A stretch of 64,000 nucleotides of DNA from Lactobacillus kalixensis DSM 16043 (GCF_001434335.1 NZ_AZFM01000004.1:1-64000); one strand, 5' to 3'. Shown: positions 1 to 9,550, counted from the first letter of the stretch. The notes: a model not told the origin generated them from the sequence alone. A program made the numbers and translations.

Positions 1-60
1 GCTAGTATATGACAGAAAACGGAGCTAAGATAGGTACCTTGTTTTTAGACGCTTACGCTA

Positions 61-969
61 TTACTTCAATTGTTCAAGGTGTTCTTTGATCTTGTCAGCT
101 GAAGCTTCAAGTTTTTGATGTTCTTCAGCAGTTAACTTCAATTCAATTACTTCTTCAATTCCATCGCGACCAACAATTGCTGGGTAGCCAATGTAAGTCT
201 TAAATTCTGGATTGTAAGTTGAAACTGGGCAGTACAAACGAGCATCGCTAAAGACAGCTTGAACTAACTTAACTGCACAAGTAGCAATTGCATAGCTAGT
301 GTAGCCTTTACCATTAGCAACCTTGAATGAGTTCTTGTTTGATTGTTCACTGATCTTTTCTTGATCTTCTTCATCGAACAATTGCAAAGCAATCTTGTTG
401 TTCACACGAACTGTTGACCAAGCAGTAAATTGTGAAGCACCGTGTTCACCTAACACAAATCCTTCAACATTACGTGGATCTTGCCCCAACTTTTCACCAA
501 CAATTCTTTGCATTCTAGCAGTATCAAGGAAAGTACCAGTACCGAAGACGCGGTTCTTCTTCAAGCCAGTAGTTTCTTGCAAAATTTGAGTAATTGCATC
601 ACATGGGTTAGAAATGTTGATAATTACACCGTTAAAGCCGGTTTCCTTGATCTTCTTACCAACTTCCTTGGCATTTTTAGCGTTCAAATTAAATTCACCG
701 AAACGGTCCCCTGTCTTAACTGAGGCAGCGATATCACCAAATGCAGTGATGATTAAGTCAGCGTCTTTTAAAGCTTCCCAATCTTGCATTCTCACGTTAA
801 CAAAGTAGTTGTTTCTAGCTAAAGTATCATGCAAGTCGTTGTATTCAGCTTCCACCTTGTTTTCATTGTTATCAATTAAAATCAATTCATCAGCGATTCC
901 GTGGGTAAATAAAGTGTAAGCAACTGTTGCTCCAACGTGGCCCATCCCGATAATACCAATTTTTCTCAT
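61..969 (-). CDS. L-2-hydroxyisocaproate dehydrogenase (L-LDH superfamily)
   Basis: NAD-dependent 2-hydroxyacid dehydrogenase of the lactate/malate dehydrogenase fold, reducing branched 2-keto acids rather than, or as well as, pyruvate. The N-terminal Rossmann motif GIIGMGHVGA and the catalytic-histidine motif GEHG are visible. The substrate loop carries TGDRF instead of the Q-K-P-G-E-T-R of true L-LDH, which is the pattern I recall from the Weissella confusa L-HicDH; the ISNP, GTGTFLDTARMQR and NGKGYTSY motifs also agree. The start is the ATG at 969 (302 aa), preceded by GAAAGGA at good spacing; a TTG seven codons upstream lies inside that ribosome-binding site. It lies just downstream of the greA terminator. 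Could be listed as an L-LDH paralogue; family certain, substrate inferred. Confidence 0.88.
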   Translation of the reverse strand: MRKIGIIGMGHVGATVAYTLFTHGIADELILIDNNENKVEAEYNDLHDTLARNNYFVNVRMQDWEALKDADLIITAFGDIAASVKTGDRFGEFNLNAKNAKEVGKKIKETGFNGVIINISNPCDAITQILQETTGLKKNRVFGTGTFLDTARMQRIVGEKLGQDPRNVEGFVLGEHGASQFTAWSTVRVNNKIALQLFDEEDQEKISEQSNKNSFKVANGKGYTSYAIATCAVKLVQAVFSDARLYCPVSTYNPEFKTYIGYPAIVGRDGIEEVIELKLTAEEHQKLEASADKIKEHLEQLK

Positions 970-990
970 TTTTAAAGTCCTTTCTAGCAA

Positions 991-1018
991 AAAGAGACCA
1001 GGCGAACCTGATCTCTTT
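991..1018 (-). terminator. Intrinsic terminator of greA
   Basis: Twelve-base arms (AAAGAGACCAGG and CCTGATCTCTTT, one G-U pair) around a four-base loop, followed on the minus strand by a T-run. It sits between the greA stop and the hicDH ribosome-binding site, so hicDH is either transcribed by read-through or from a promoter I did not identify. Confidence 0.8.
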
Positions 1019-1020
1019 CT

Positions 1021-1497
1021 TTAAGCTTCAACATCGTTAATAACAACGTCAAACTTACCACCTGGGGTGGTGATTGATACAGTTTCACCCTTTTTCTTAC
1101 CAAGCAATGCTTGTGCAATTGGTGAATCATTTGAAATCTTTCCGTTCAATGGATCTGATTCGTCACTACCTACGATAGTGTAGGTTTCAGGATCATCTTC
1201 ACCGACTTCAGTATAAGTAACAGTCTTACCAACTGAAACTTCATTTGGATCAACAGAATCTGCATCAACAACTTGTGCGTACTTAAGCATTTCTTCTACT
1301 TGAGCAATTCTGTCTTCTAAGTGGCTTTGTTCATCCTTAGCTGCATCGTATTCTGAATTTTCTGACAAGTCACCAAATGAACGCGCAACCTTAATACGGT
1401 TAATAACTTCTGGACGTTTAACAAGCTTTAAATCTTTTAATTCTGCTTCAAGTTTCTTCTTACCTTCAGCAGTCATTGGAAATGATTTTTCTGCCAT
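1021..1497 (-). CDS. greA: Transcription elongation factor GreA
   Basis: Rescues backtracked RNA polymerase by stimulating cleavage of the nascent transcript. The 158-residue length is normal. The N-terminal coiled coil (about residues 1-75) contains the conserved [16 protein letters not shown] tip with the acidic residues that act in the polymerase secondary channel, and the C-terminal FKBP-like domain contains [18 protein letters not shown]. The start ATG has AAGGAG upstream. It has its own promoter just 5' and its own terminator 3', so it is probably monocistronic. Confidence 0.97.
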   Translation of the reverse strand: MAEKSFPMTAEGKKKLEAELKDLKLVKRPEVINRIKVARSFGDLSENSEYDAAKDEQSHLEDRIAQVEEMLKYAQVVDADSVDPNEVSVGKTVTYTEVGEDDPETYTIVGSDESDPLNGKISNDSPIAQALLGKKKGETVSITTPGGKFDVVINDVEA

Positions 1498-1547
1498 TTG
1501 TTATATACTCCTTAGCAATTAAAAATAAATCTCTTATGTACTGATCA

Positions 1548-1576
1548 ATGATATTGATTTATCTAGTCAAAGTCAA
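1548..1576 (-). promoter_or_regulatory. Promoter of greA
   Basis: Minus-strand -35 TTGACT (1571-1576) and -10 TATCAT (1548-1553) with an exact 17-base spacer, about 50 bases upstream of the greA start and only a few bases beyond the pheT stop codon. Confidence 0.7.
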
Positions 1577-1579
1577 CCT

Positions 1580-3994
1580 TTATCTAATAATTGCTTCTAA
1601 TTCGTTTTCAAGAGATTCTGTAATCTTACTCATTGCCTTATTTACAACATCATCAGTTAAAGTATCCTTTTCATTTAAGAAAGTTAAGTTGTAGGCAATA
1701 CTCTTTTTACCCATTTCAATATGAGCACCTTCATAAACGTCAATAACGCGCAATTCTTTTAGATACTTACCACTGTTAGCCTTAATAACGTTTTCAACTT
1801 GGGCATTAGTCAACTTCTTATTAATCAAAATTGACAAGTCACGGCTAATTGCTGGGTATTTAGGAGCTGGTTTAGACTTCAATCCCTTAGTTAAATGCTT
1901 AATAATTACATCAAGATCGATTTCGTAACCATAAAGTTCTGAACCGCGCAATGACTTATCTGCAAGAGTTACAGCGTGAGCAACCATCCCGATCATTCCG
2001 ATATATTCTTTGTCTAAATAAATTGCAGCAGTACGAGTTGGGTGCATTCCATCAATTTCCGCAGCCTTGTAGACAATTTTATTTTCATCAAGTCCGATTG
2101 CGTCAAATAAGTTTTCCAATTGTCCCTTTACAAAGTAGAAGTCAATCTTTCTATTTTCATGTTGCCAGTTTTCGTTGAACGTATCACCAGCATAAAGGGT
2201 AGCAAGGTGTTCATGTTCATTGAAAGTGTCATTTTCATGATCATAAACACGACCTTGTTCAAAGAAGTGCAATTGCTTTTCTTTACGTGCCATGTTGTAG
2301 CTTGCTGCATCAACTAAGCCAGTCATCAAGTTTTCACGCATAGCTGAACGAGATGAATTCAAAGGCATTTCTACTTGAACAAGTGGCTTTGGATCCATTG
2401 TGTAGCGAACAGCTTGCTCAGGTGAAGTCAATGAATAAGAAATTGCTTCCATTAAGCCTTGTCCTTCAACAATATTCTTGATGCGACGAATTGCTGTTTC
2501 TTCTGGAGAATAGCCACCATGAGTTTCTGCAAGAAGTGGTTGAGTTGACTTCAAGTTGTCGTAACCGTAAAGACGACCAACTTCTTCAACAATATCAGCT
2601 GGAATTGAAATATCCCATCTTCTGTTAGGAATAGTAATAGTTAATTCACCATTATTTTCTTCAACATCAAAGTTCAAGCGATCAAGAAGTGCAACTACTT
2701 CACTGTTTTTAAGTTCAGTACCTAAAACGCCATTAATATGAGCAACTGAAGTCTTAACAACTGCAGGTTCACGTTTAGTGTCTGTAGCCTTAATCAAACC
2801 TTCGTCAACTGTTCCTTCTGCTTCATTTCTGAGCAAAATTGCAGCCATATTAATTGCCTTTTCAGTATTATCCCAGTTAATGCCTTTTTCAAAACGGCTT
2901 GAAGCTTCAGTTCTGTTAGCATGACGAAGAGCTGCTTTACGAACCAAAGTACCATCAAAGACAGCAGATTCTAAAATTACGTCAGTAGTGTCATCTTCAA
3001 CTTCAGAATTCAAGCCGCCCATAACACCAGCCATCATTACTGGAGTTTCACCATTAGTAATAATGATATCGTTTGGATCAAGTTCAACTTCTTTATCGTT
3101 TAATAAAGTTAATTTTTCGCCCTTTTCTGCTTTTCTAACAACTAACTTGCCACTCTTGAAGCTTCGAGCATCGTAAGCGTGCATTGGTTGACCTGTTAAA
3201 AGCATAACGTAATTAGTTATATCAACTATGTTGTTAATTGGACGAATACCAGCATTCCAAAGTCTTCTTTGCATCCATAATGGACTTGGAGCGATTTTAA
3301 CTCCGCTTACTTTACGCAAGTAGTATTTTGGAGCTAACTTAGCATCAACTTCTGCATCAAGCTCGTTAGTCCAATCTGGTCCGTCTTCTTTTAAGACAAC
3401 TTCTTCAATTTTAGGATTTTGGTTAACAATTGCACCAACTTCATAAGCTACACCTTCCATTGAAAGTGTATCAGCACGGTTGGGCGTAATATCGAAGTCT
3501 AAGATGTAATCGTCCATACCTAAAGCTTCGTAAACATCTTGACCAGGCTTAACCTCAGCATCTTCTGGGAAAACGTAAATACCGTCAGCGAATTCTTCTG
3601 GAACAACACTATCTGCAAAACCAATTTCTTGTAAGCCACAGATCATGCCATAACTTTCAATACCACGGATTTTACCCTTTTTAATTTTTTCGTTACCAGC
3701 GATTCTAGCACCGTGAAGAGCCACAATAACTAATTGACCTGCAGCAACATTTGGCGCACCACAGACAATTTGTAAAGGTTCTTCTTCGCCTACATCAACA
3801 TGAGTTAAATGTAAGTGGGTTCCTTCAACATCTTCACAGTCAAGAACTTTACCGACAACAATCTTTTTAAGACCTTCTTCAGGATGATCAACATCAGCAA
3901 TTTCAACACCAGTTCTTGTGATCTTTTCAGCTAAAGCCTTAGGATCTTGATCTAAATCAATAAAGTCTTGTAACCAATTATATGAAACGAGCAT
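1580..3994 (-). CDS. pheT: Phenylalanyl-tRNA synthetase beta subunit
   Basis: The 804-residue beta chain of the alpha2-beta2 synthetase that charges tRNA-Phe. Visible in order: an N-terminal tRNA-binding OB domain (about 40-150, VVGKVLDCEDVEGTHL), the B3/B4 editing region that hydrolyses Tyr-tRNA-Phe (about 210-390), the B5 domain (about 405-475), the core fold, and the C-terminal FDX-ACB anticodon-binding domain (KYPAISRDLSILI, about 710-804). The start shares its edge with the pheS stop, so the two subunits are translationally coupled. It is controlled by the T-box upstream of pheS. Confidence 0.97.
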   Translation of the reverse strand: MLVSYNWLQDFIDLDQDPKALAEKITRTGVEIADVDHPEEGLKKIVVGKVLDCEDVEGTHLHLTHVDVGEEEPLQIVCGAPNVAAGQLVIVALHGARIAGNEKIKKGKIRGIESYGMICGLQEIGFADSVVPEEFADGIYVFPEDAEVKPGQDVYEALGMDDYILDFDITPNRADTLSMEGVAYEVGAIVNQNPKIEEVVLKEDGPDWTNELDAEVDAKLAPKYYLRKVSGVKIAPSPLWMQRRLWNAGIRPINNIVDITNYVMLLTGQPMHAYDARSFKSGKLVVRKAEKGEKLTLLNDKEVELDPNDIIITNGETPVMMAGVMGGLNSEVEDDTTDVILESAVFDGTLVRKAALRHANRTEASSRFEKGINWDNTEKAINMAAILLRNEAEGTVDEGLIKATDTKREPAVVKTSVAHINGVLGTELKNSEVVALLDRLNFDVEENNGELTITIPNRRWDISIPADIVEEVGRLYGYDNLKSTQPLLAETHGGYSPEETAIRRIKNIVEGQGLMEAISYSLTSPEQAVRYTMDPKPLVQVEMPLNSSRSAMRENLMTGLVDAASYNMARKEKQLHFFEQGRVYDHENDTFNEHEHLATLYAGDTFNENWQHENRKIDFYFVKGQLENLFDAIGLDENKIVYKAAEIDGMHPTRTAAIYLDKEYIGMIGMVAHAVTLADKSLRGSELYGYEIDLDVIIKHLTKGLKSKPAPKYPAISRDLSILINKKLTNAQVENVIKANSGKYLKELRVIDVYEGAHIEMGKKSIAYNLTFLNEKDTLTDDVVNKAMSKITESLENELEAIIR

Positions 3995-5043
3995 TAATCT
4001 TCCTCCTTACGGAATTGATCTAAGAAACGAATATCATTTGTGTAGAAATCACGAATATCATCGATACCGTATTTAAGAATAGCGAAACGGTCCAAACCAA
4101 CACCAAAAGCAAAGCCGCCATAAACAGTTGAATCAACGCCAGCGTTTTCTAAAACGTTTGGATGAACCATACCAGCGCCTAATACTTCAATCCAACCAGT
4201 GTATTTACAGATTGCACAACCTTTACCACCACAATTGAAGCAGGCAACGTCCATTTCAACAGATGGTTCAGTGAATGGGAAGTAACTTGGACGAAGACGG
4301 GTTTCACGATCTTGACCAAAGATATGCTTAGCAATCATTTCAAGAGTTCCCTTCAAGTCACTCATAGTAACGTGCTTATCGATTACTAAACCTTCCATTT
4401 GCATGAATTGGTGTGAGTGAGTAGCATCATCATCATCGCGACGGTAAACTTTACCAGGCCCCACCATCTTTAATGGACCTTTTGAAAAGTCGTGTTTTTC
4501 AAGAACCCGTGCTTGATCACCTGATGTTTGTGATCTGAGCAAGTTTTCATCATCAATATAGAAAGTTGCTTGCATATCACGAGCTGGGTGATCCTTTGGT
4601 AAGTTCATCATTTCAAAGACATAATGATCAGTTTCAATTTCTGGACCTTGAACTACTTGATAACCCATTCCGATAAAATATGCTTCCAAATCATCCAAAA
4701 TAATGTTAATTGGATGCTTTGAGCCTAGCTTTTGTCTTCTACCTGGAAGAGTTACATCAACGCGCTCTTCTTCCATCTTTTGTGCAATTAAGGCTGCAAC
4801 AATCTTATCTTTTGATTCGCCTAGTTGCTTATTGAATAAATCACGAAGTTCGTTAACTTTTTGACCAACTTCACGTCTATCTTCAGGTGCGATATCACCC
4901 ATTGAGTGTAAAATCTTAGTTAATTCACCTTTACGTCCGATTAATTCTACTCGAACTTCATTAAGGTGTTCTTCATCAGTGGCCTTTTTAATTTCATCAA
5001 GACCTTTTTGGCGAAGTTCCTTTAACTTTTCAAATAAGTCCAT
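3994..5043 (-). CDS. pheS: Phenylalanyl-tRNA synthetase alpha subunit
   Basis: Catalytic alpha chain (349 aa) of PheRS. The N-terminal helical coiled coil (about 1-90) binds tRNA. The class II core shows HPARDMQATFY, the motif 2 region GKVYRRDDDDATHSHQF and the motif 3 region GGFAFGVGLDRFAILK; FMQMEG belongs to the Phe pocket. A small cysteine cluster (CFNCGGKGCAICKYTG) is seen near residues 275-290. First gene of the pheST operon, led by a T-box riboswitch and a well-formed promoter. Confidence 0.97.
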   Translation of the reverse strand: MDLFEKLKELRQKGLDEIKKATDEEHLNEVRVELIGRKGELTKILHSMGDIAPEDRREVGQKVNELRDLFNKQLGESKDKIVAALIAQKMEEERVDVTLPGRRQKLGSKHPINIILDDLEAYFIGMGYQVVQGPEIETDHYVFEMMNLPKDHPARDMQATFYIDDENLLRSQTSGDQARVLEKHDFSKGPLKMVGPGKVYRRDDDDATHSHQFMQMEGLVIDKHVTMSDLKGTLEMIAKHIFGQDRETRLRPSYFPFTEPSVEMDVACFNCGGKGCAICKYTGWIEVLGAGMVHPNVLENAGVDSTVYGGFAFGVGLDRFAILKYGIDDIRDFYTNDIRFLDQFRKEED

Positions 5044-5061
5044 TACTTTTTCCTTTCAAAC

Positions 5062-5283
5062 AAAAAAGCTCCGTCCCCAAAAGGGACGAAGCTTCGCGGT
5101 ACCACCCTAGTTTGAGTCCAAAAAGACTCACACTCTTGTTTTCGATAACGGTGAAATACCGGAATTGATTAGATCCAACTTCCAAGATGAAATTCACAAA
5201 TTCCACTAAAGCCTTTCTTTCAGCTGGTAAAAAGGCCTCTCTTTTTTAGCTTTCTTTGTTACTAGTCTTGTTCTTAGTAATTA
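5062..5283 (-). promoter_or_regulatory. T-box riboswitch of pheST
   Basis: On the minus strand the canonical T-box antiterminator sequence AGGGTGGTACCGCG lies at 5095-5108. It is followed immediately by a terminator hairpin (5067-5093, GC-rich arms around a CAAAA-type loop) and a T-run (5062-5066). About 175 bases of leader upstream have room for Stem I. The regulated gene implies sensing of uncharged tRNA-Phe with a UUC specifier; I did not place the specifier with confidence. Confidence 0.92.
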
Positions 5284-5289
5284 ACTAAT

Positions 5290-5318
5290 AGGATAATTCA
5301 TTTTTAATCTTCTTGCAA
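5290..5318 (-). promoter_or_regulatory. Promoter of the pheST T-box leader
   Basis: Minus-strand -35 TTGCAA (5313-5318), a 17-base spacer, and -10 TATCCT (5290-5295). It lies immediately beyond the stop codon of the upstream HxlR-family gene, giving the T-box leader its own start. Confidence 0.65.
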
Positions 5319-5322
5319 GTAC

Positions 5323-5673
5323 TTATGCCCATTTATCTGCCCAGTCGTGAACTGAATCAAATACCGGCTTTAAAGCCTTACCCTTTGGCGTCAAGCTATA
5401 TGAAATAATACCTGTTTCTTTACCAACTTTTCTATCGACAATACCGTCTTCTTCTAATTCTTTAAGACGTTCTACCAATACACGATCTGAGCATGCTTCA
5501 ATGCAGCGAGCCAAATCTTTAAAACGCATATCTTGAGTATCGCAAAGTGAACTGATGATTAAGCCATTCCACTTTTTCCCAATAATTTTAAAAGCATTAA
5601 TAAAATGTCCACATAATTCGTAATCTTCAGGTTTACAGTCACCAATGCTCTTTTCTTTTACTCCTTGAGCCAT
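5323..5673 (-). CDS. HxlR-family winged-helix transcriptional regulator
   Basis: A 116-residue DNA-binding protein of the HxlR/MarR-like type. The family hallmarks are visible: IIGKKWNGLIISSL at the start of the winged helix, MRFKDLARCIEACSDRVLVERLKELEEDGIVDR (recognition helix region), and the wing YSLTPKGKAL. Cysteines at about 14, 21, 44, 57 and 60 give it a redox-sensing look, but this is inference. AGGAGGG precedes the ATG. It stands alone between the methyltransferase and pheST and its target is not evident. Confidence 0.9.
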   Translation of the reverse strand: MAQGVKEKSIGDCKPEDYELCGHFINAFKIIGKKWNGLIISSLCDTQDMRFKDLARCIEACSDRVLVERLKELEEDGIVDRKVGKETGIISYSLTPKGKALKPVFDSVHDWADKWA

Positions 5674-5768
5674 AATTTTCCCTCCTGATCAAATATTATC
5701 ATATTAACTTAAAAGCTCTGAATAATCATATTATAGATAATTCACTTACTTAATACAAGCAAAAGCAT

Positions 5769-6536
5769 TTAAGCAAAATGATAGATCATAATTCCGGCTG
5801 CAACTGCGGCATTCAATGACTCGGCTTGTCCTTTAATTGGAATGTACAATTTTTCATCGCTTAAATTAGCAACAAAATCACTTACTCCGTGAGCTTCATT
5901 CCCAATAACTAACCCAAGTTGTGGTTCTTTTTCAAAATCTTGCAATTGTTTGGCAGTCTTATCTAGCATACTTGCATAAACGAGAATACCATTTGCTTTT
6001 AGATCAGTAATTGTATCGCCTAGGTTTTTGATAATCAAATCAAGGTGGAATTGACTACCTTGCATTGCTCTTTGAGCTTTAGGATTATATAAATCGACAC
6101 TTTCTGGTGAAAGGACTACGCCAGTGAAGCCGGCAGCATCCGCTGTTCTAATAATCGTTCCAACATTGCCAGGATCCGCCAAATTATCGAGTAAAACCCA
6201 CTTACCATAATTGAAGTTGAATTCTTTTGGTTGAGCAATTTTCAAAATCATAAAAATGTCTTGTGAATTCGTTGTAGCACTTAAATGACGTGAAATTGAC
6301 GTATTAATCAAAATAACATTCTTAGCAGATAAGTCAATACCGTACTCTGCTTCGGCCTTAGAAAGAGCTTCATCGCTTCCCAGAAGGTATTTAAATTTTT
6401 TGTGGGCTTTTAATGCTTCTTCGATTAAGTGGAAACCCTCAATAATGTATAAGCCAGTATCTTCGCGATATTTCTTTTTGTTTAGTTTGGCTAAATTTTT
6501 AACCAATTTATTGTTAACTGAACTAATTTGCTGCAT
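5769..6536 (-). CDS. TrmH/SpoU-family RNA 2'-O-methyltransferase
   Basis: A 255-residue SAM-dependent RNA ribose methyltransferase with a trefoil-knot fold. It has an N-terminal substrate-binding region (SSVNNKLVKNLAKLNKKKYR) and the three SPOUT motifs: LLDNLADPGNVGTIIRTADAAG (motif 1 region), LVIGNEAHGVS (motif 2) and IPIKGQAESLNAAVAAGIMIYHF (motif 3). This resembles Bacillus YsgA-type 23S rRNA methyltransferases. It is divergent from the acylphosphatase gene across an 86-base gap, an arrangement often seen in lactobacilli next to acyP-yidC. Confidence 0.93.
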   Translation of the reverse strand: MQQISSVNNKLVKNLAKLNKKKYREDTGLYIIEGFHLIEEALKAHKKFKYLLGSDEALSKAEAEYGIDLSAKNVILINTSISRHLSATTNSQDIFMILKIAQPKEFNFNYGKWVLLDNLADPGNVGTIIRTADAAGFTGVVLSPESVDLYNPKAQRAMQGSQFHLDLIIKNLGDTITDLKANGILVYASMLDKTAKQLQDFEKEPQLGLVIGNEAHGVSDFVANLSDEKLYIPIKGQAESLNAAVAAGIMIYHFA

Positions 6537-6622
6537 AGTGATTCCTTTCTATCTTCTTTCTTATTGTATAAAATGAACATGTTAGAATCAAAGCTAAATA
6601 GTTTAAAGAAAAGAGGATTAAA

Positions 6623-6898
6623 ATGCAAACTTGGAAATTAATTGCTTCAGGAATTGTTCAAGGAGTCGGTTTTCGCTGGAGTGTTCAAAATTGCGCTCAA
6701 AATTTGGGCATTAATGGCACTGTGAGAAATAATTCAGATTCAACCGTCACAATTATCCTTCAAGCTGATCGTGATACACTTGATAAATTTGTCAAAAAAT
6801 TACCTGATTTTATCTCACCTTTTGCAAAAATTGCAGATATTAATATTACAAAGCTATCAGGGGTGGAAAAGATGCATGGTTTTCATGTATTATATTAA
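6623..6898 (+). CDS. Acylphosphatase
   Basis: A 91-residue enzyme hydrolysing acyl phosphates such as acetyl or carbamoyl phosphate. The signature GIVQGVGFRWSVQ carries the phosphate-binding loop and catalytic Arg, and GTVRNNSDSTVTI contains the catalytic Asn. AGAGGA precedes the ATG. The gene is followed 29 bases later by yidC, so the two are likely cotranscribed. Confidence 0.93.
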   Translation: MQTWKLIASGIVQGVGFRWSVQNCAQNLGINGTVRNNSDSTVTIILQADRDTLDKFVKKLPDFISPFAKIADINITKLSGVEKMHGFHVLY

Positions 6899-6927
6899 AG
6901 TCAACTAGAAAATAAACAGGTGATTTA

Positions 6928-7893
6928 ATGAAAAAATATCGAAAATATGCTGGAGTTCTTACTCTAGTTTTACTAGTTAGTCTTGTATTAACAGGCTGTT
7001 CTGGTGGTAATATCAATACTAGCACTCCTCCTCATGGCGGAATTTATGGTTGGATCTTCCAATATATCAGTTTACCAATTCAAAGAATCATGCTCTCAAC
7101 TGGTAATGCTATTGGCGGAGCTGATGGAATTGGTTGGTCAATCGTAATTATTACTTTAGTTGTAAGAACCATCTTGCTACCACTGATGCTTTCTCAACAA
7201 AAAAAGAGTGTCACTCAACAAGAAAAGATGAGACGGCTTCAACCACAAATGAAGTTAATTCAAGAAGCTATGCGTCGTAAGCCAATTACGCCAGAGCAAC
7301 AAATGCAACTGTCAACTTGGCAGCGTGAACTATATTCTAAGAATAATGTTTCAATGATCGGCGGTGTTGGTTGTTTACCATTATTGATTCAAATGCCAAT
7401 TATGATTGGTATTTATCAGGCCGTAGCTTATTCATCTGTAATGAGACATGCAACTTTCTTTGGTATTTCTTTGAATGATAAGTCAGTTGTCTTAGCAATT
7501 GTAGCCACTGTTTTCGCTGTGATTCAAGGTTATCTCTCATTGATCGGAATTCCTGAAGAACAAAAGAAAACCATGCAATCAATGATGTTCATGAACCCAA
7601 TCATGACTTTATTCTTCAGTTTATCATTCTCAGGAGCTTTAGCTTTATACTGGGCTGCAGGTAACTTTGTTATGATTATTCAACAATTAATTGTAACTTT
7701 CATCATTACCCCTAACGAAAAGAAGCGTGTTGCTAAAGAATTGGAAAATAACCCAACTCAAATAGTAGTCACTCAAGCTGATATTGATGATTTATTTAGC
7801 ACTAAAACCACTAATAAAGCCGACAGCAAAACACAAGAATTGCACCAAGATCTACGCAAGCGTAATCAAGGTAAGCAACAAAAACGTAAATAA
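6928..7893 (+). CDS. yidC: Membrane protein insertase YidC/OxaA
   Basis: A 321-residue lipoprotein-type YidC that inserts membrane proteins with or without SecYEG. The signal peptide ends in the lipobox LTGC (Cys about 24). Five membrane segments follow: about 58-80, 140-165, 180-205, 215-240, and one near 245-265. The conserved hydrophilic-groove Arg lies in the first of them (VVRTIL). The C-terminal tail is basic, as in ribosome-contacting Gram-positive YidC2 proteins. Lactobacilli usually carry two YidCs; the second is not in this window. Confidence 0.94.
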   Translation: MKKYRKYAGVLTLVLLVSLVLTGCSGGNINTSTPPHGGIYGWIFQYISLPIQRIMLSTGNAIGGADGIGWSIVIITLVVRTILLPLMLSQQKKSVTQQEKMRRLQPQMKLIQEAMRRKPITPEQQMQLSTWQRELYSKNNVSMIGGVGCLPLLIQMPIMIGIYQAVAYSSVMRHATFFGISLNDKSVVLAIVATVFAVIQGYLSLIGIPEEQKKTMQSMMFMNPIMTLFFSLSFSGALALYWAAGNFVMIIQQLIVTFIITPNEKKRVAKELENNPTQIVVTQADIDDLFSTKTTNKADSKTQELHQDLRKRNQGKQQKRK

Positions 7894-7904
7894 TTTATCC
7901 ATAC

Positions 7905-7938
7905 AAAAAGCTTTCCCAAATCGAGGAAAGCTTTTTTT
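7905..7938 (+). terminator. Bidirectional terminator between yidC and the kinase gene
   Basis: Perfect ten-base arms AAAGCTTTCC/GGAAAGCTTT with a T-run on the plus strand and an A-run upstream, so it can serve both convergent genes. Confidence 0.85.
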
Positions 7939-7945
7939 TGTTGCT

Positions 7946-9550
7946 TTAACTTAAAATTCCAGATGGCAAGTCTTTCTTTTTTCTTTCGTTATCAAGTTTT
8001 TCCAATTCTTCAGCCTTAGCTTTTGATAAAACTGGGAAAGAAATTTTAAATTGACTACCTTGACCTTGAACTGAGTCAACACTAATTTCACCATGATATG
8101 AAGAAACTAGCTTCTGAGCAATTGATAAACCTAACCCATTACCACCTTTTTCACGAGTTCGTGCCTTATCGACACGATAGAAGCGATTGAAGATTTTCGT
8201 CTTATCTTCTTCTGAAATCCCTTCTCCAAAATCTTGAACCATGATTGAAACTATTTGCTCACTAACACCTGCTGAGATATTAATTTGTTTGAGATCAGTT
8301 GAATACTTGATCCCATTATCAATCAAAATAATCAAAACCTGCTCCAAGTGACTGGAATACATCTGAATCTTCGTATCAGCTGGTAAATCATCCATATCAA
8401 GCTGAATATTGAAGTCGTTATGTACCATTGCCATATCACCTGCAACGCGTCTCAGAACCTCATTTACGTTGGTTACAGCATTAGGATATTGAACATCAAT
8501 TTGTTCTGCACGAGTCAAGTCTAGCATTTCTTGAATCAAGTGCTTCATTCGATCAGCTTCTTGAAGTGAGGCATCAATTGATTCATCCAGAATTTCTGGA
8601 TCATCTTTACCCCAACGCTTAAGCATTCCCAAATGTCCTTCAATTACCGCTACTGGCGTTCTCAATTCATGAGAAACATCGCTTACGAATTCTTTTTGTT
8701 GATCAATATAGCGCTGCATTCGATCAAGCATTAGGTTTAATGACGTACTCAATTCTTGTAATTCATCATCACGATTAAGATTTTCAATTCTAACATTGCT
8801 ATTTGGATCTTCATTAACTTTTTTAGCAACTGCTGAAATATTTTTAATCGGATTAACAACATCTTTAACAACAAAATATGATATTAGTGTAAAGAGAAGA
8901 ATTGAAAAAACAGAAATAAGTAGCATCCATCTGAGTAGATTATGCATTAATCTGTTGTAATTAGTCATTTTATTGGCAACAACCACATAGCCAATCAGCT
9001 TATTGTTCTTAGTAGATCTAATTCTGCTGTATGTAATCAGGCTTGAACCGTTACCTTTAGTATTAACTTTTTTATATTTAATATCACCGCTAAATGATTC
9101 TAGCTTTGGTGTGGTTGATCCGTTAGCAAAGACAACTTCTCTATGTAAGTTATAAACTCCAACACTGATGTCAGGATTAGAAATCGAAGAAACCAAGGCA
9201 TCATTAAAAGCATTATTGCTTTCTCTTGAGTCAGCTGAGCCAGAAATATTAGGACCACCATTCAAAATTCTTCTAGTTGACGGTGACAGAGCCGGTACAA
9301 CATTAGAAATTTGTAACTCTTCAGAAATCGATTGTAATTGTGTCTGCAATGTTTGAACAACACGATTTGAAGTTTGCTCTTGCTGGATCAAAGTCTGCTG
9401 ACTAACAGTCGAATATATAATTACTGAAAAAATAATAAAGGAGACCGTAATCGTCAATGAAACGATACTTACCCACTTAATTATTAGGGATGAGTGCTTG
9501 GTCTCCTTCTTATTTTTCTTCACTTTTTCTTTATTCGCCATCATCTTCAT
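7946..9550 (-). CDS. Sensor histidine kinase (HAMP, HisKA, HATPase)
   Basis: A 534-residue membrane sensor kinase. TM1 is about residues 22-47, an extracytoplasmic domain spans about 50-203, TM2 is about 205-228, and HAMP about 229-285. The H-box has His294 in DVSHELRTP. The ATPase domain shows the N-box Asn412 (LIDNGIKYS), DFGEG (440-444) and GGNGLGL (469-475). It overlaps the response regulator stop codon, so the pair is coupled. The architecture matches the lisRK/csrRS-like pair I recall being linked to acid tolerance in L. acidophilus; that link is from memory, not from this sequence. Start MKMM or MANK. Confidence 0.94.
   Translation of the reverse strand: MKMMANKEKVKKNKKETKHSSLIIKWVSIVSLTITVSFIIFSVIIYSTVSQQTLIQQEQTSNRVVQTLQTQLQSISEELQISNVVPALSPSTRRILNGGPNISGSADSRESNNAFNDALVSSISNPDISVGVYNLHREVVFANGSTTPKLESFSGDIKYKKVNTKGNGSSLITYSRIRSTKNNKLIGYVVVANKMTNYNRLMHNLLRWMLLISVFSILLFTLISYFVVKDVVNPIKNISAVAKKVNEDPNSNVRIENLNRDDELQELSTSLNLMLDRMQRYIDQQKEFVSDVSHELRTPVAVIEGHLGMLKRWGKDDPEILDESIDASLQEADRMKHLIQEMLDLTRAEQIDVQYPNAVTNVNEVLRRVAGDMAMVHNDFNIQLDMDDLPADTKIQMYSSHLEQVLIILIDNGIKYSTDLKQINISAGVSEQIVSIMVQDFGEGISEEDKTKIFNRFYRVDKARTREKGGNGLGLSIAQKLVSSYHGEISVDSVQGQGSQFKISFPVLSKAKAEELEKLDNERKKKDLPSGILS

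Noticed and set aside
1-60. A gene end or RNA at the left edge
   Set aside because: Too short to judge; no start, stop or hairpin pattern was convincing.
61-990. Ordinary L-lactate dehydrogenase
   Set aside because: The substrate loop has TGDRF and lacks the Q-x-P-G-E-T-R motif of true L-LDH; it agrees better with L-HicDH.
2120-2317. Open frames antisense to pheT
   Set aside because: They lie wholly within a well-supported synthetase gene, have no ribosome-binding sites and no recognisable products.
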